Source: Cedecea neteri (lineage in GTDB: Bacteria > Pseudomonadota > Gammaproteobacteria > Enterobacterales > Enterobacteriaceae). From it: a stretch of 64,000 bases of DNA. The position numbers and the translations under genes are program-made. The notes under the pieces were generated by a model that saw only the letters and a list, made by a program, of their open reading frames with translations, had not been told where the DNA came from and made no database searches. Location of the stretch: NCBI RefSeq assembly GCF_000758305.1, contig NZ_CP009458.1, forward strand, positions 4,030,001 through 4,094,000. The letters are read 5' to 3'. Of this stretch, positions 39,656-49,972 are shown piece after piece (within the stretch, counting starts at the first letter, position 1; each line of letters starts with the position of its first letter).

Positions 39656-41709
39656 TGCACGCGCCCTGGCAGGGTCCCCTGCGCCAGGGCAATCAGGAAA
39701 GCAAACTCCAGCGCAACGCCTTCGTAAGATTTGAAGCGCCCCGACTTACCGCCGTGCCCGGAATCCATGTCGGTACAAAGCAGCAACAAGGTCTCATCCC
39801 GCTTATAGTCGCGTAATTTGGCAACCCACTTAGCCGGCTCCCAATACTGCACCTGTGAATCATGCAGCCCGGTAGTCACCAGCAGATGGGGATAAGCCTG
39901 CTCGCGAACCTGGTCGTAAGGGCTGTATTGCTTCATGTAGCGGTAATACTCTTCGTCCTGGGGGTTGCCCCACTCTTCAAACTCTCCGGTGGTGAGCGGA
40001 ATCGACTCATCCAGCATCGTTGTCACCACATCAACAAACGGCACCTGAGCCACCACGCCGTGAAATAACTCAGGGCGCAGGTTGATAGCTGCTCCCATCA
40101 GCATCCCACCCGCGCTGCCGCCCATCCCATAAAGCAGTTTAGGATCGCCATATTCCTGCCTGAGCAGCTCGTCGCACACGTCCAGATAGTCGTTAAAGGT
40201 ATTCATCTTTTTCAGGTATTTACCGTCTTCATACCATTGTTGCCCCAGTTCACCGCCGCCGCGTACGTGAGCAATGGCAAAGACAAAACCTCTGTCCAGC
40301 AGGCTCAAACGGCTGCTGCTAAAGTCCGCATCCATACTGCTGCCATAGGATCCATAGCCATAGACCAACAGAGGACTTTTGCCCCGGCGAAAGTGTTTCC
40401 GGTGATAAACCAGCGACACCGGAACCTGAACGCCATCCCGCGCCGTCACCCACAGATGCTCGCTGCGGTAATTATTAGCGTCAAAACCGGCAACCTGGGT
40501 TTGCTTGATAACCCGGCGCTCTCCGCTGTCCATATCCAGTTCAAAAAGCGTATCCGGCGTAGTCATCGAAGAATAGCCGTAGCGTAAATGCGAGGTCTCC
40601 GGCTCAGGGTTGTAGCCAAGCCAGGTAACATAGGCTGGATCGTCAAAAGCGATGCCCGTGGACTCACGCGTATGGCGATTAATCTGACGCAGGCTTGTCA
40701 ACCCCTGCTGGCGCTCGGCAACCACCAGCCAGTCACGGAACAGCGTAAAGTCTTCAAGCATGACCTGTTCCCTTGCGGCAATTAGCGTTTCCCACTGTTT
40801 TTCGTCCCGCACGGCGCAGCGGTAGAGCCCGAAGTTTTTACCGTCTTTGTTGGAACGAATGTAGAACCCATGCTGGTAGTGATCGACAGTGTATTCATGA
40901 TCTTTCCGGCGCGGGGCAAAAACTTGCGGCTCGGCGTCTGCCAGTTCGGCATCCAATAACAAAGCCTCACTCGTCGTCGCGCTGGCAAGATGGATGACAA
41001 TAAAATGCTGGGAGGTTGTTTTGTGCACGCTGACGTAAAAAGCGTCATCTTTTTCTTCATACACCAGTTGGTCATCGGCCACCGGGTGGCCCAGCGTGTG
41101 CCGCCAGACCTGATAAGGCAGTAAGGTTTTGGGATGCTTGCGCACGTAGTAAAGCGTGGCGGAGTCATTTGCCCAGACAAAACTGGTCGAGACGTTATCC
41201 AAAAGCTCCGGGTACCAGTTTCCGGTTTTCAAATTACGCAAACGAATGCCGAACTGACGACGAGAGAGATAGTCCTCCGCCAGGGCCATCACGGTATTGT
41301 CCGGCGTAATAGCAAACCCGCCCATCGTGTAAAACTCGCTGTGGGCAGCGCGCTGATTGGCATCCAGCAGCACGTCCCACTCGGCCCACTCTTCTCTGAC
41401 CGCAGATTGCCGCTGATAAATCGCGTACTCATTACCCTTTTCATAAACCTGGCGGTAGCGATAGCCGTTCTTCACATAGGGGGCGGAAACATCACGAGGC
41501 GGAACGCGAGCGATCATCTCTTTGAGCAATTGCTCCTGCAGCGCGCGCTGGCTCTCCATGATCCTTTTACCGTAATCATTTTCCTGCTCGAGGTATTTCA
41601 GCACATCGGGATCGGCGCGGTCATCATCCCGCAACCAGTAATAGTTATCCGTGCGGGTATCGCCATGCAGCATCATAGCGTGAGGTATTTTTTTGGCTTT
41701 TGGCGGCAT
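39652..41709 (-). CDS. ptrB: Oligopeptidase B
   Basis: 685 residues from [12 protein letters not shown] at 41709 (E. coli 686). N-terminal beta-propeller, then a prolyl-oligopeptidase-type catalytic domain with the serine in [11 protein letters not shown] and the histidine in [10 protein letters not shown]. It cleaves short peptides after Lys or Arg in the cytosol. Upstream in-frame starts at 41721 and 41718 (ATG) and 41778 are possible; none has a clearly better ribosome site. Confidence 0.95.
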   Translation of the reverse strand: MPPKAKKIPHAMMLHGDTRTDNYYWLRDDDRADPDVLKYLEQENDYGKRIMESQRALQEQLLKEMIARVPPRDVSAPYVKNGYRYRQVYEKGNEYAIYQRQSAVREEWAEWDVLLDANQRAAHSEFYTMGGFAITPDNTVMALAEDYLSRRQFGIRLRNLKTGNWYPELLDNVSTSFVWANDSATLYYVRKHPKTLLPYQVWRHTLGHPVADDQLVYEEKDDAFYVSVHKTTSQHFIVIHLASATTSEALLLDAELADAEPQVFAPRRKDHEYTVDHYQHGFYIRSNKDGKNFGLYRCAVRDEKQWETLIAAREQVMLEDFTLFRDWLVVAERQQGLTSLRQINRHTRESTGIAFDDPAYVTWLGYNPEPETSHLRYGYSSMTTPDTLFELDMDSGERRVIKQTQVAGFDANNYRSEHLWVTARDGVQVPVSLVYHRKHFRRGKSPLLVYGYGSYGSSMDADFSSSRLSLLDRGFVFAIAHVRGGGELGQQWYEDGKYLKKMNTFNDYLDVCDELLRQEYGDPKLLYGMGGSAGGMLMGAAINLRPELFHGVVAQVPFVDVVTTMLDESIPLTTGEFEEWGNPQDEEYYRYMKQYSPYDQVREQAYPHLLVTTGLHDSQVQYWEPAKWVAKLRDYKRDETLLLLCTDMDSGHGGKSGRFKSYEGVALEFAFLIALAQGTLPGRVH

Positions 41710-41833
41710 CACTTTCATCATTTTCCGTTTAACACCCCGTAAGGGTGGCAAATTCAGCCGGGCTTGCAAGCGGAACATGAAGGATTAAAAGAAAATGCCG
41801 GGAGAAACCCGGCACAGGATGATTGCAGGAGGA

Positions 41834-42508
41834 TTAAACCGCGAGCGGTTGTTTTTGCTGCTGAATATCTTGCTCAATACCGGAGCGGACATCCGGCGGT
41901 ATATTTAGCGCATCGCCCAGAGCGCTCAGATAGCTACGTTCCATAAAGTGATCGATATCGATAGCCGTACAGCTTAGGTAATAAAGCTCGAGCGCTTCTT
42001 CCTCGTTTCTCACCCCTTGCGCGAGCTGGTGAGGATCTAACGGCCTGTCGATAGCTCGTTCGACAAGCGCTTTGCCTTCGTCGTCGATGCCGACTTCACG
42101 CAGCTGTTGCTCAATAAACTGACGCTCTTTTGCATCAATATGGCCGTCGCTTTTAGCGGCAAAAACCAGCGCGGTAATTAATCTTTCGGTACGAACATCA
42201 ACCGACGAGTGCGAATGATCATAACCCGCTGAAGCAGGCTGATTCTCACGGACGCGTGCCTTGTATTTGTTCCATAACACGCTTCCGGCCACCGCACCGC
42301 CGCCGACCAGGAGCGCACTGGTGCCGTATTTTGTTAACAGTTTTCGGGACGACTTACTCGCCAGCAGTAATCCGGCTAATCCGCCCAGCGCCCCCGGCAC
42401 CAGAAGTTTACCGATCCCTTCAGGGCCATTACCGGCTGCAGGCTGTGAAGATTGAGGGGAAGTAGATTGCCCCAGGAGCGACTGAAGCTGCTGTAACCAG
42501 TTATTCAT
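41834..42508 (-). CDS. yebE: YebE / DUF533 tellurite-resistance-like protein
   Basis: 224 residues from [14 protein letters not shown] at 42508, with AGAGGG 8 bases upstream. Hydrophobic glycine-rich segments (about 45-90) are followed by a C-terminal TerB-like helical domain (about 105-220). In E. coli yebE is a Cpx/Rpo-envelope-stress reporter gene of unknown function. Confidence 0.93.
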   Translation of the reverse strand: MNNWLQQLQSLLGQSTSPQSSQPAAGNGPEGIGKLLVPGALGGLAGLLLASKSSRKLLTKYGTSALLVGGGAVAGSVLWNKYKARVRENQPASAGYDHSHSSVDVRTERLITALVFAAKSDGHIDAKERQFIEQQLREVGIDDEGKALVERAIDRPLDPHQLAQGVRNEEEALELYYLSCTAIDIDHFMERSYLSALGDALNIPPDVRSGIEQDIQQQKQPLAV

Positions 42509-42630
42509 GACGAAACCCTCTGTTGACTTAACTCGTCGAGAGTAGGTCACAGGACGTCAAGAAACGTCGGGCAGCGCTAAAGATGGGAAAAGAATCGCGC
42601 CGGCTGCCCGGCGCTTACTGCTGCAACGTA

Positions 42631-42981
42631 TCACGCGGCTTTGGTGCGCTTACGTCCGGGGTGCTCGCTGACGTTGTCTTCCGCCGCTGGCGACTGCTCA
42701 GCCACAGAAGATTCCACATCTGGCTCAGACTGGCTTACTTCAGGCTCTGGCAGCTTGCCGTTTTTCAGCACCCCCGCCAGCAGATCCTTGTTTTCCGCCA
42801 TCCACATCGCCAGGGTATCGCTCTGCCCTTCATCCAGCGCAATCGGGCTTTGCTGCAGCCAGTCGCCGAGGACTTCAGCCAGATCCAGCATTTTGTCGTA
42901 AGCGTCAGCATCCTTTTTACTGGCAAAGGCCATTTTTTCTTGTCCCTCTCTCACCACAACATATTTAATCTCGACCGCCAT
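42631..42981 (-). CDS. yebG: SOS-induced protein YebG
   Basis: 116 residues from [13 protein letters not shown] at 42981, longer at the C terminus than E. coli YebG (96). The YebG domain fills the first ~75 residues; the extra tail is acidic, low-complexity and ends RKRTKAA. A LexA box lies 17-36 bases upstream of the start (42998-43017). Function unknown; it is a DNA-damage gene in E. coli. Confidence 0.94.
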   Translation of the reverse strand: MAVEIKYVVVREGQEKMAFASKKDADAYDKMLDLAEVLGDWLQQSPIALDEGQSDTLAMWMAENKDLLAGVLKNGKLPEPEVSQSEPDVESSVAEQSPAAEDNVSEHPGRKRTKAA

Positions 42982-42997
42982 TTTGCAGCTCCGTTTT

Positions 42998-43017
42998 ACC
43001 TGTTCATTTATCCAGTA
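42998..43017 (-). promoter_or_regulatory. LexA (SOS) box of yebG
   Basis: On the minus strand TACTGGATAAATGAACAGGT fits CTG-N10-CAG (core 43000-43015) with TA flank on one side. Known SOS control of yebG supports it. Confidence 0.88.
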
Positions 43018-43060
43018 TATCGACATTCATTTTATCACACAAGCCGGAAAGCCGCTGCCA

Positions 43061-43076
43061 ACGCAAACGTTTTCGT
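43061..43076 (+). promoter_or_regulatory. PurR operator of purT
   Basis: ACGCAAACGTTTTCGT is a near-perfect PurR consensus, 41 bases before the purT start. Confidence 0.93.
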
Positions 43077-43117
43077 TTATACTTCCCCGGTCTTTTTCTT
43101 TGTTAAGGCTAAATCAC

Positions 43118-44296
43118 ATGTCAACGTTGGGAACTGCTCTGCGCCCGGCAGCTACGCGAGTTATGCTGCTGGGTTCCGGTGAATTGGGTAAAGAAGTGGC
43201 CATTGAGTGTCAGCGCCTCGGGGTCGAAGTTATCGCCGTCGATCGCTATGCAAATGCACCAGCGATGCACGTCGCGCACCGCAGCCACGTGATTAACATG
43301 CTGGATGCCGCAGCGCTAAAAGCGCTTGTCGCCGCCGAAATGCCTGATTTTATCGTTCCTGAAATTGAAGCCATTGCTACCGATGCCCTGCTGGAGCTTG
43401 AAGCCCAGGGCCAGCGCGTAGTGCCGTGCGCCCGCGCCACCAAACTCACCATGAACCGCGAAGGGATCCGCCGCCTGGCCGCAGAAGAACTTCAATTGCC
43501 CACTTCCAGCTACCGCTTCGCCGACAGTGAAGACGCTTTCCGCCAGGCCGTGCAGGAAATTGGTTTGCCGTGCATCGTTAAACCGGTGATGAGCTCCTCC
43601 GGCAAAGGTCAAAGTTTCATCCGCACCGCAGATCAATTGGCTAAAGCCTGGGAATACGCCCAACTTGGCGGACGGGCTGGCAAAGGCCGCGTCATCGTCG
43701 AAGGCGTGGTCAATTTTGATTTTGAAATTACCCTGCTAACCATCAGTGCCGTTGATGGCGTGCATTTCTGCGCGCCTATCGGCCACCGTCAGGAGGATGG
43801 CGACTACCGCGAATCCTGGCAGCCGCAGCAGATGAGCGACATCGCGCTGGCAAAATCGAAAGAGATTGCTGAAAAAGTGGTTACCGCCCTGGGCGGCCAC
43901 GGCCTGTTCGGCGTTGAGCTGTTTGTCTGCGGCGATGAGGTGATTTTCAGTGAGGTCTCCCCTCGCCCGCATGACACCGGCATGGTGACGTTGATTTCGC
44001 AGGATCTGTCTGAGTTTGCCCTGCACGTTCGCGCCTTCCTCGGCCTGCCCATCGGTGACATTCGTCAGTATGGCCCTGCTGCGTCGGCGGTGATCCTGCC
44101 AGAGCTGCATAGCGACAACGTCAAGTTCAGCAATGTAGGCGCTGCACTGGGCGGCGGTTTACAGGTTCGCCTGTTCGGTAAGCCGGAGATCGCAGGTAAA
44201 CGCCGTATGGGCGTGGCGTTGGCTACCGGGAATAGCGTCGATGAGGCAGTTTCCAGAGCCGTGGCGTCAGCCGCACAGGTAAAAATTGAAGGATAA
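43118..44296 (+). CDS. purT: Phosphoribosylglycinamide formyltransferase 2 (formate-dependent)
   Basis: 392 residues from [10 protein letters not shown] at 43118, equal to E. coli PurT. ATP-grasp enzyme: [20 protein letters not shown] at the N-terminal Rossmann fold, [11 protein letters not shown] as the glycine-rich ATP loop, and [10 protein letters not shown] near the C terminus. It makes formyl-GAR from GAR, formate and ATP in purine synthesis. The PurR operator lies just upstream. Confidence 0.98.
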   Translation: MSTLGTALRPAATRVMLLGSGELGKEVAIECQRLGVEVIAVDRYANAPAMHVAHRSHVINMLDAAALKALVAAEMPDFIVPEIEAIATDALLELEAQGQRVVPCARATKLTMNREGIRRLAAEELQLPTSSYRFADSEDAFRQAVQEIGLPCIVKPVMSSSGKGQSFIRTADQLAKAWEYAQLGGRAGKGRVIVEGVVNFDFEITLLTISAVDGVHFCAPIGHRQEDGDYRESWQPQQMSDIALAKSKEIAEKVVTALGGHGLFGVELFVCGDEVIFSEVSPRPHDTGMVTLISQDLSEFALHVRAFLGLPIGDIRQYGPAASAVILPELHSDNVKFSNVGAALGGGLQVRLFGKPEIAGKRRMGVALATGNSVDEAVSRAVASAAQVKIEG

Positions 44297-44333
44297 AAAA
44301 ATCGCCCTCAAATGAGAGCGACTGAATCATTAG

Positions 44334-44356
44334 GCCCGCGTACTGCGGGCTTTTTT
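44334..44356 (+). terminator. purT terminator
   Basis: GCCCGC-5-GCGGGC (44334-44339 / 44345-44350) followed by six T, just after purT. Confidence 0.92.
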
Positions 44357-44361
44357 ATGGC

Positions 44362-45003
44362 TTACAGCTTAGCGCCTTCCACCGCTTCGCGGGCAAGCTT
44401 GGTGATGCGGTCATAATCGCCCGCTTCCAGCGCATCCGCCGGCACCAGCCATGAACCGCCGATGCACAGCACGCTTTTCAGCGCCAGGTAATCGCGGTAG
44501 TTAGCCGGAGAGATGCCGCCGGTTGGGCAGAAACGTACCTGAGAGAACGGCCCGGCAATGGCCTGCAGCGCTTTAGTGCCACCGTTAGCTTCTGCCGGGA
44601 AGAATTTGAACTCTTTCAGGCCGTAGTCCATCCCCAGCATCAGTTCTGAAACGGTGCTGATGCCTGGGATCAAAGGAATAGTGCCTTCCGTCGCGGCTTT
44701 CAGCAGCGGCTCGGTCAGGCCCGGGCTGATGGCGAACTGCGCGCCCGCTTCGGTCACTTCCGCAAGCTGCTGTGGGTTCAACACGGTACCCGCGCCGATA
44801 ATCGCTTCAGGCACTTCTTTTGCAATCGCACGAATGGCATCGATAGCACAAGCTGTACGCAACGTGACTTCCAGCACGCGGACGCCACCGGCTACCAGGG
44901 CTTTCGCCATCGGCACAGCATGTTCCAGCTTGTTAACAACAATGACCGGCACAACCGGGCCAGTTTTCAGGATTTGTTCTGCCGTAGTTTTCCAATTTTT
45001 CAT
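44362..45003 (-). CDS. eda: KDPG / KHG aldolase (Eda)
   Basis: 213 residues, as in E. coli. Class I aldolase with the Schiff-base lysine in [11 protein letters not shown], and the family loops EVTLRT and [10 protein letters not shown]. It splits 2-keto-3-deoxy-6-phosphogluconate to pyruvate and glyceraldehyde-3-phosphate in the Entner-Doudoroff pathway. It lies 53 bases after edd. Confidence 0.98.
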   Translation of the reverse strand: MKNWKTTAEQILKTGPVVPVIVVNKLEHAVPMAKALVAGGVRVLEVTLRTACAIDAIRAIAKEVPEAIIGAGTVLNPQQLAEVTEAGAQFAISPGLTEPLLKAATEGTIPLIPGISTVSELMLGMDYGLKEFKFFPAEANGGTKALQAIAGPFSQVRFCPTGGISPANYRDYLALKSVLCIGGSWLVPADALEAGDYDRITKLAREAVEGAKL

Positions 45004-45056
45004 CTGAGCGCCTCTTAGCCACTTTTAATCTGTTCCGGGGCAGTGCTGCCACGGGC

Positions 45057-46868
45057 TTAAAATTTAATGCAGGTTGCGCCTTGTTCAGCGCCCGAAAGCT
45101 GTTCGCGCAATGCGCCAAATAACTCCCGACCGGTCCCTACGCGCTCGGCGCTGAGATCCGGGTGATAAGCAGGGCGTGCCGCAAGTACGGCTTCATCGAC
45201 CAGCAATGTCAGCTCGCCCGTTTGGCCGTTGACGCGAATCATGTCGTCATCCTGCACCTTCGCCAGCAGCCCGCCGTCATATGCTTCCGGGGTAACATGG
45301 ATTGCGGAAGGCACCTTCCCAGAGGCACCGGACAGTCTTCCATCTGTCACCAGAGCAATTTTGAAACAGCGGTCCAATAATACTCCAAGCGGTGGCATAA
45401 GTTTATGCAATTCTGGCATGCCGTTCGCTTTTGGCCCCTGATGGCGGACGACAACAACGCAATCACGGTCCAGTTTGCCTGCTTCAAAAGCGGGCAATAC
45501 GTCATGCTGACTTTCAAAAATCACCGCCGGGGCTTCAATAACCTGATTTTCTACCGGTACCGCTGACGTTTTCATCACCGCCCGGCCCAGATTCCCGCTC
45601 AGCACTTTAGTTCCGCCATGGCGGGAGAACGGTTTTTCCATGGTGGCAATAACATCACTGTCCAGTGGCTCGCTGGCGCCTTCACGCCAGGCAAGCTGGC
45701 CGTTGTCGAGCCACGGCTCCATGGTGTAGTGATGCAGGCCAAAACCGGCCACGGTGTTAACGTCTTTATGCAGCAGGCCACCTTTCAGCAGCTCACGCAT
45801 CAGCACCGGCACACCGCCCGCCGCCTGGAAGTGGTTAATGTCGGCGGGGCCGTTTGGATACAAACGAGCCAGCAGCGGCACGATTTCGGAGATCTCAGAG
45901 AAGTCGTCCCAGTTAATAATGATCCCGGCAGCGCGAGCCATCGCGACAAGGTGCATGGTGTGGTTAGTCGAGCCGCCGGTAGCCAGCAGTGCAACAATGC
46001 CGTTCACCACCACTTTCTCATCAATCATTTTCCCGAGAGGCATCCATTCGTTGCCGTTGCCGGTCAGGCGAGTGACCTGGCGCGCCGCGGCATCCGTCAG
46101 CGCGTGACGCAACTCTGCATCAGGCTGAACAAACGACGACCCCGGCAACTGCATGCCCATAAACTCAACAACCATCTGGTTGGTATTCGCCGTGCCGTAG
46201 AAGGTGCAGGTTCCCGGCGCGTGATAAGAGGCGGCTTCCGCTTCCAGCAGCGCAAGGCGGTCAACTTTGCCTTCCGCATAAAGTTGGCGAATGCGAACCT
46301 TTTCTTTGTTAGGTAAGCCACTCGCCATCGGGCCTGATGGCACAAAGAGCGCAGGTAAATGACCGAACGACAGCGCAGCCATTGTCAGCCCCGGCACGAT
46401 TTTGTCGCACACGCCAAGGTAGAGCGCGCCGTCAAACATGTTATGGGAGAGGCCAACGGCGGTAGACATGGCAATCACTTCGCGGCTCAGCAGCGAAAGC
46501 TCCATGCCATCCTGACCCTGAGTCACGCCGTCACACATCGCCGGAACACCGCCTGCAACCTGCCCCACCGCGCCCACGGAGTGCAGCGCCTTGCGGATTT
46601 GCTCAGGATAATGTTCATACGGCTGATGGGCGGAGAGCATGTCGTTGTAGGACGTAATGATCGCAATATTGTTACGCAACATGCTTTTCAGCGCCGCCTT
46701 ATCGTCCGGCTGGCAGGCAGCGAAACCATGCGCGAGGTTACCGCAGGCAAGTTCCGAGCGGTGAACCGTGTTGCTCCGGGCTTTCTCAATACGTGCCAGG
46801 TAGGCTTCGCGCGTTGGGCGGGAGCGTTCGATAACACGCGATGTTACCCGTAACAAATTTGGATGCAT
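45057..46868 (-). CDS. edd: 6-phosphogluconate dehydratase (Edd)
   Basis: 603 residues of the IlvD/Edd iron-sulfur dehydratase family (E. coli 603). Typical segments are MCDGVTQGQDGMELSLLSRE, LYLGVCDKIVPG, TCTFYGTANTNQ and GRLSGASGKVPS. It converts 6-phosphogluconate to KDPG. Read as edd-eda; a GntR-type operator and the zwf terminator lie in the 256-base space upstream. Confidence 0.98.
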   Translation of the reverse strand: MHPNLLRVTSRVIERSRPTREAYLARIEKARSNTVHRSELACGNLAHGFAACQPDDKAALKSMLRNNIAIITSYNDMLSAHQPYEHYPEQIRKALHSVGAVGQVAGGVPAMCDGVTQGQDGMELSLLSREVIAMSTAVGLSHNMFDGALYLGVCDKIVPGLTMAALSFGHLPALFVPSGPMASGLPNKEKVRIRQLYAEGKVDRLALLEAEAASYHAPGTCTFYGTANTNQMVVEFMGMQLPGSSFVQPDAELRHALTDAAARQVTRLTGNGNEWMPLGKMIDEKVVVNGIVALLATGGSTNHTMHLVAMARAAGIIINWDDFSEISEIVPLLARLYPNGPADINHFQAAGGVPVLMRELLKGGLLHKDVNTVAGFGLHHYTMEPWLDNGQLAWREGASEPLDSDVIATMEKPFSRHGGTKVLSGNLGRAVMKTSAVPVENQVIEAPAVIFESQHDVLPAFEAGKLDRDCVVVVRHQGPKANGMPELHKLMPPLGVLLDRCFKIALVTDGRLSGASGKVPSAIHVTPEAYDGGLLAKVQDDDMIRVNGQTGELTLLVDEAVLAARPAYHPDLSAERVGTGRELFGALREQLSGAEQGATCIKF

Positions 46869-46991
46869 AGAAGTTCCTCAGAAAGTGGCTGTTCTCCCGC
46901 ATTGATATCGCCATGTTCGGGGCTGATAAAAGTAACTTTGTAGCCCATCAGACTTGATGCCGGGAGCAAAAACGCTTCAGCTAGTGTAAAT

Positions 46992-47026
46992 AAAAAAGCC
47001 CCGCGGGTGAATCCACGCGGGGCTAT
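46992..47026 (-). terminator. zwf terminator
   Basis: A 9-bp stem AGCCCCGCG / CGCGGGGCT (46997-47005 / 47016-47024) followed on the minus strand by TTTTTT. It lies 130 bases before edd and about 100 bases after zwf. Confidence 0.9.
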
Positions 47027-47062
47027 TATTCATAAAAAACTATGCCACTTCTGTGTTAGATC

Positions 47063-47078
47063 ATGTTACCGGTAAAAT
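47063..47078. promoter_or_regulatory. GntR-type operator upstream of edd
   Basis: ATGTTACCGGTAAAAT fits the GntR operator consensus ATGTTACC-GGTAACAT apart from one arm end. edd-eda is GntR-controlled in E. coli. The operator sits upstream of the zwf terminator relative to edd. Confidence 0.75.
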
Positions 47079-47124
47079 GAGAACCATTTGTTAGCGACTT
47101 TTTACCGGCCATGTTCACAGCCTG

Positions 47125-48600
47125 TTACTCAAATTCGTTCCAGGAGTGGCCATCACGGGTAATCATCGCCACAGAAGCCACTGGCCCCCAGGTACCGGCC
47201 TGGTAAGGTTTCGGCGCATCGTTGTCCGCAGCCCAGGCTTCGGTAATGGAGTCGACCCATTTCCACGCCTCTTCTACTTCATCACGACGTACAAACAGCG
47301 CCTGAATCCCGCGCATGGTTTCCAGCAGCAGACGTTCATAGGCATCCGCCAGGTGAGATTCATTGAAGGTCTCGGAGTAGCTCAGATCCAGCTTAGTGGT
47401 TTGCAGGTTATGCTTGTGCTCCAGGCCCGGAACTTTGTTCAGGATCTGAATATCCACGCCTTCATCCGGCTGCAGACGAATAGTCAGTTTGTTCTGCGGC
47501 AATTCCTGCCACGAATCTTTAAACAGATTCAGCGCAGGGTTTTTGAAGTAAACCACGACTTCAGAACATTTGGTTGGCAGACGTTTACCGGTACGCAGGT
47601 AGAACGGCACGCCGGCCCAACGCCAGTTGTCGATATCTACGCGGATAGCCACGAAGGTCTCGGTGGCGCTGGATTTGTTCGCGCCCTCTTCTTCCAGGTA
47701 GCCAGGCACTTTCTTGCCCTGCGCAAAGCCTGCGGTGTATTGACCACGCACGGTTTTATCACGCACGTTGGTGCGGTCAATGCGGCGCAGCGACTGCAGA
47801 ACCTTCACTTTCTCATCGCGAATATGGTCCGCGGTCAGGTCAGACGGTGGAGACATGGCAATCATGCACAGGATCTGCAGCAGGTGGTTTTGGATCATGT
47901 CGCGCATCTGCCCGGCCTGATCGAAGTAACCCCAGCGGCCTTCAATACCCACTTCTTCGGCCACGGTGATTTCTACGTGATCGATAGTGCGGTTGTCCCA
48001 GTTGTTAGCGAACAGGGAGTTGGCAAAACGCAGCGCCAGCAGGTTAAGAACAGTTTCTTTACCCAGGTAGTGGTCGATACGGTAAACCTGGCACTCTTCA
48101 AAGAACTCGCCCACCTGATCGTTGATCTGCTGGGAGGTTTCGAGGGAAGTCCCCAGCGGTTTTTCCATGACGACGCGAGCAGGCTTGGCGTTAAGCTTCG
48201 CTTTACCTAACCCTTTGCAGATAGCGCCAAAGGTGCTTGGTGGCATAGCAAAGTAGTTGATAGTGACGCGATTCTGCTGGTCGAGCATTTTGCCCAACTT
48301 GGTAAAAGCAGAGGTATCGTTGACGTCCAGGTTACAGAAATCCAGACGACCGCTCAGTTTGTCCCACAGGCTCTCGTCAATCTTCTCTTTCATGAAGGTT
48401 TCGAGGGCTTCGCGGACAACTTTGGTGTATGCCTCTTTATCCCACTCTGCGCGGCCAACACCCAGAATACGGGTCTCCGGATGGATTTGACCTGCTTTTT
48501 CCAGCTGATACAGGGATGGCAACAGTTTCCGGCGCGCCAGGTCGCCTTTTGCACCGAAAATGACCAGGTCGCACGCCTGGGCTGTTTGCGTTACCGCCAT
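47125..48600 (-). CDS. zwf: Glucose-6-phosphate 1-dehydrogenase
   Basis: 491 residues from [20 protein letters not shown] at 48600, with GAGGAG 7 bases upstream (E. coli 491). NADP+-binding [12 protein letters not shown], catalytic RIDHYLGKE, and a C-terminal domain ending WNEFE. It opens the oxidative pentose phosphate route and makes 6-phosphogluconate for Edd via lactonase. A HexR-like operator lies upstream. Confidence 0.98.
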   Translation of the reverse strand: MAVTQTAQACDLVIFGAKGDLARRKLLPSLYQLEKAGQIHPETRILGVGRAEWDKEAYTKVVREALETFMKEKIDESLWDKLSGRLDFCNLDVNDTSAFTKLGKMLDQQNRVTINYFAMPPSTFGAICKGLGKAKLNAKPARVVMEKPLGTSLETSQQINDQVGEFFEECQVYRIDHYLGKETVLNLLALRFANSLFANNWDNRTIDHVEITVAEEVGIEGRWGYFDQAGQMRDMIQNHLLQILCMIAMSPPSDLTADHIRDEKVKVLQSLRRIDRTNVRDKTVRGQYTAGFAQGKKVPGYLEEEGANKSSATETFVAIRVDIDNWRWAGVPFYLRTGKRLPTKCSEVVVYFKNPALNLFKDSWQELPQNKLTIRLQPDEGVDIQILNKVPGLEHKHNLQTTKLDLSYSETFNESHLADAYERLLLETMRGIQALFVRRDEVEEAWKWVDSITEAWAADNDAPKPYQAGTWGPVASVAMITRDGHSWNEFE

Positions 48601-48675
48601 GTTTGTCTCCTCGTTTCGGATATCCCGGCTTTTACCGGCCCTCTGGGCGCGGATAGCATTAAGCCAGGCACGTCT

Positions 48676-48690
48676 TGTAATTTTATTACG
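48676..48690. promoter_or_regulatory. HexR operator upstream of zwf
   Basis: TGTAATTTTATTACG matches the HexR consensus TGTAATNNNATTACA in all but one position. HexR is encoded directly beside it. Confidence 0.75.
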
Positions 48691-48892
48691 CTGCAATGTA
48701 CTGCTTTTGCTGAATTGAGGACAACCGTTAACCCCGGTTTGACCGCCTCAATTGCTAACTTTTCCCACAATGCCGCACTAAAGCGTCATTTACTGGCGTT
48801 TTTTTGTGCGATGTAACCGTTGCCAAAGTTAGACACCGATCATGTAATGAAAAAAAACAACAACATTAGCCGGGCGACTCGCCCTATCACAT

Positions 48893-48918
48893 TTTAGCAA
48901 GAGTATATTCTTGCTAAA
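48893..48918. repeat. Palindrome in the hexR upstream region
   Basis: Ten-base arms TTTAGCAAGA (48893-48902) and TCTTGCTAAA (48909-48918) with a 6-base spacer GTATAT. No T-run follows. Operator or leader hairpin; the factor is unknown. Confidence 0.5.
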
Positions 48919-48975
48919 TCGGCCCACGATTTCTTCTGTTGCTGAAATCGCTAAAACCCATGAGTGCCCGCCTTT

Positions 48976-49845
48976 ATGAATATGCTGGAAAAAATCCAGT
49001 CACAGCTGGAACACCTTAGCAAATCGGAACGCAAAGTCGCAGAAGTGATTCTTGCTGCGCCTCAGGACGCCATTCACTCCAGCATCGCGACGCTTGCCCG
49101 CAGCGCGGATGTCAGCGAGCCCACCGTGAACCGCTTTTGCCGTCGCCTTGAAACCAAGGGCTTCCCGGATTTTAAACTGCACTTAGCTCAGAGTCTGGCG
49201 AATGGCACACCGTATGTAAACCGGAATGTTGATGAAGATGATAGCGTCGAGTCCTACACCGGCAAGATCTTTGAGTCTGCCATGGCGAGCCTTGACCGGG
49301 TTCGTCAGTCGCTGGATATGTCTGCGGTCAACCGGGCCGTGGATTTACTTACTCAGGCAAAAAAAATTGCCTTCTTTGGGCTAGGATCTTCCGCCGCCGT
49401 CGCGCACGACGCTACCAACAAGTTTTTCCGCTTCAATGTCCCGGTGATTTACTCAGATGACGTTGTTATGCAACGTATGAGCTGTATGAATTGTACCGAG
49501 CAAGATGTGGTGGTGCTTATCTCCCACACCGGCCGGACTAAAAATCTGGTTGAGCTGGCGCAGTTAGCCCGTGAAAACGATGCCATTGTGCTCGCCATCA
49601 CATCGGAAGGCAGCCCGCTTGCCCGCGAGGCGACGCTTTCTCTGCTGCTGGATGTACCAGAAGATACTGATATTTATATGCCGATGGTGTCTCGTCTGGC
49701 GCAGTTGACCGTCATCGATGTTCTGGCGACGGGCTTTACTTTGCGTCGAGGGGCTAAATTCAGGGATAACTTGAAGCGAGTCAAGGAAGCGCTCAAAGAA
49801 TCGCGCTTTGATAAAGAACGTCTTCTCTCAGGCGATGAACGTTAA
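48976..49845 (+). CDS. hexR: RpiR-family regulator HexR
   Basis: 289 residues from MNMLEKIQSQLEHLSK at 48976 (E. coli 289). An N-terminal RpiR helix-turn-helix (about 1-77, SEPTVNRFCRRLETKGFPDF) is followed by a SIS sugar-phosphate domain (about 125-260; GLGSSAAVAHDA and ISHTGRTKN). HexR represses central carbon genes such as zwf and releases on KDPG. An ATG at 48964 would add four residues. Confidence 0.97.
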   Translation: MNMLEKIQSQLEHLSKSERKVAEVILAAPQDAIHSSIATLARSADVSEPTVNRFCRRLETKGFPDFKLHLAQSLANGTPYVNRNVDEDDSVESYTGKIFESAMASLDRVRQSLDMSAVNRAVDLLTQAKKIAFFGLGSSAAVAHDATNKFFRFNVPVIYSDDVVMQRMSCMNCTEQDVVVLISHTGRTKNLVELAQLARENDAIVLAITSEGSPLAREATLSLLLDVPEDTDIYMPMVSRLAQLTVIDVLATGFTLRRGAKFRDNLKRVKEALKESRFDKERLLSGDER

Positions 49846-49972
49846 TTTTTGATAACAAAGTTGTAACTTATTAGGCTGTTCGGTTACGTTGTCATGGGTA
49901 TTCACAGCACACCCTGACCTACCGAGTTTTTGTTCACGCAACACCAAGTTGTTTCAGTCAACGGAGTAATAC

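Larger units (their letters stand above)
48601..48975. promoter_or_regulatory. Divergent zwf-hexR control region
   Basis: 375 bases with no gene. It must hold promoters for zwf (minus) and hexR (plus). TGTAATTTTATTACG at 48676-48690 and the palindrome at 48893-48918 are the notable elements. Confidence 0.8.

Noticed and set aside
47146..48210. A 354-codon open frame antisense to zwf.
   Set aside because: Shadow of a highly biased real gene; the product shows no domain and the start lacks a ribosome site.
49846..49972. HexR-like string TTGTAACTTATTAGG before pykA.
   Set aside because: Only one half fits the consensus; too weak to call.
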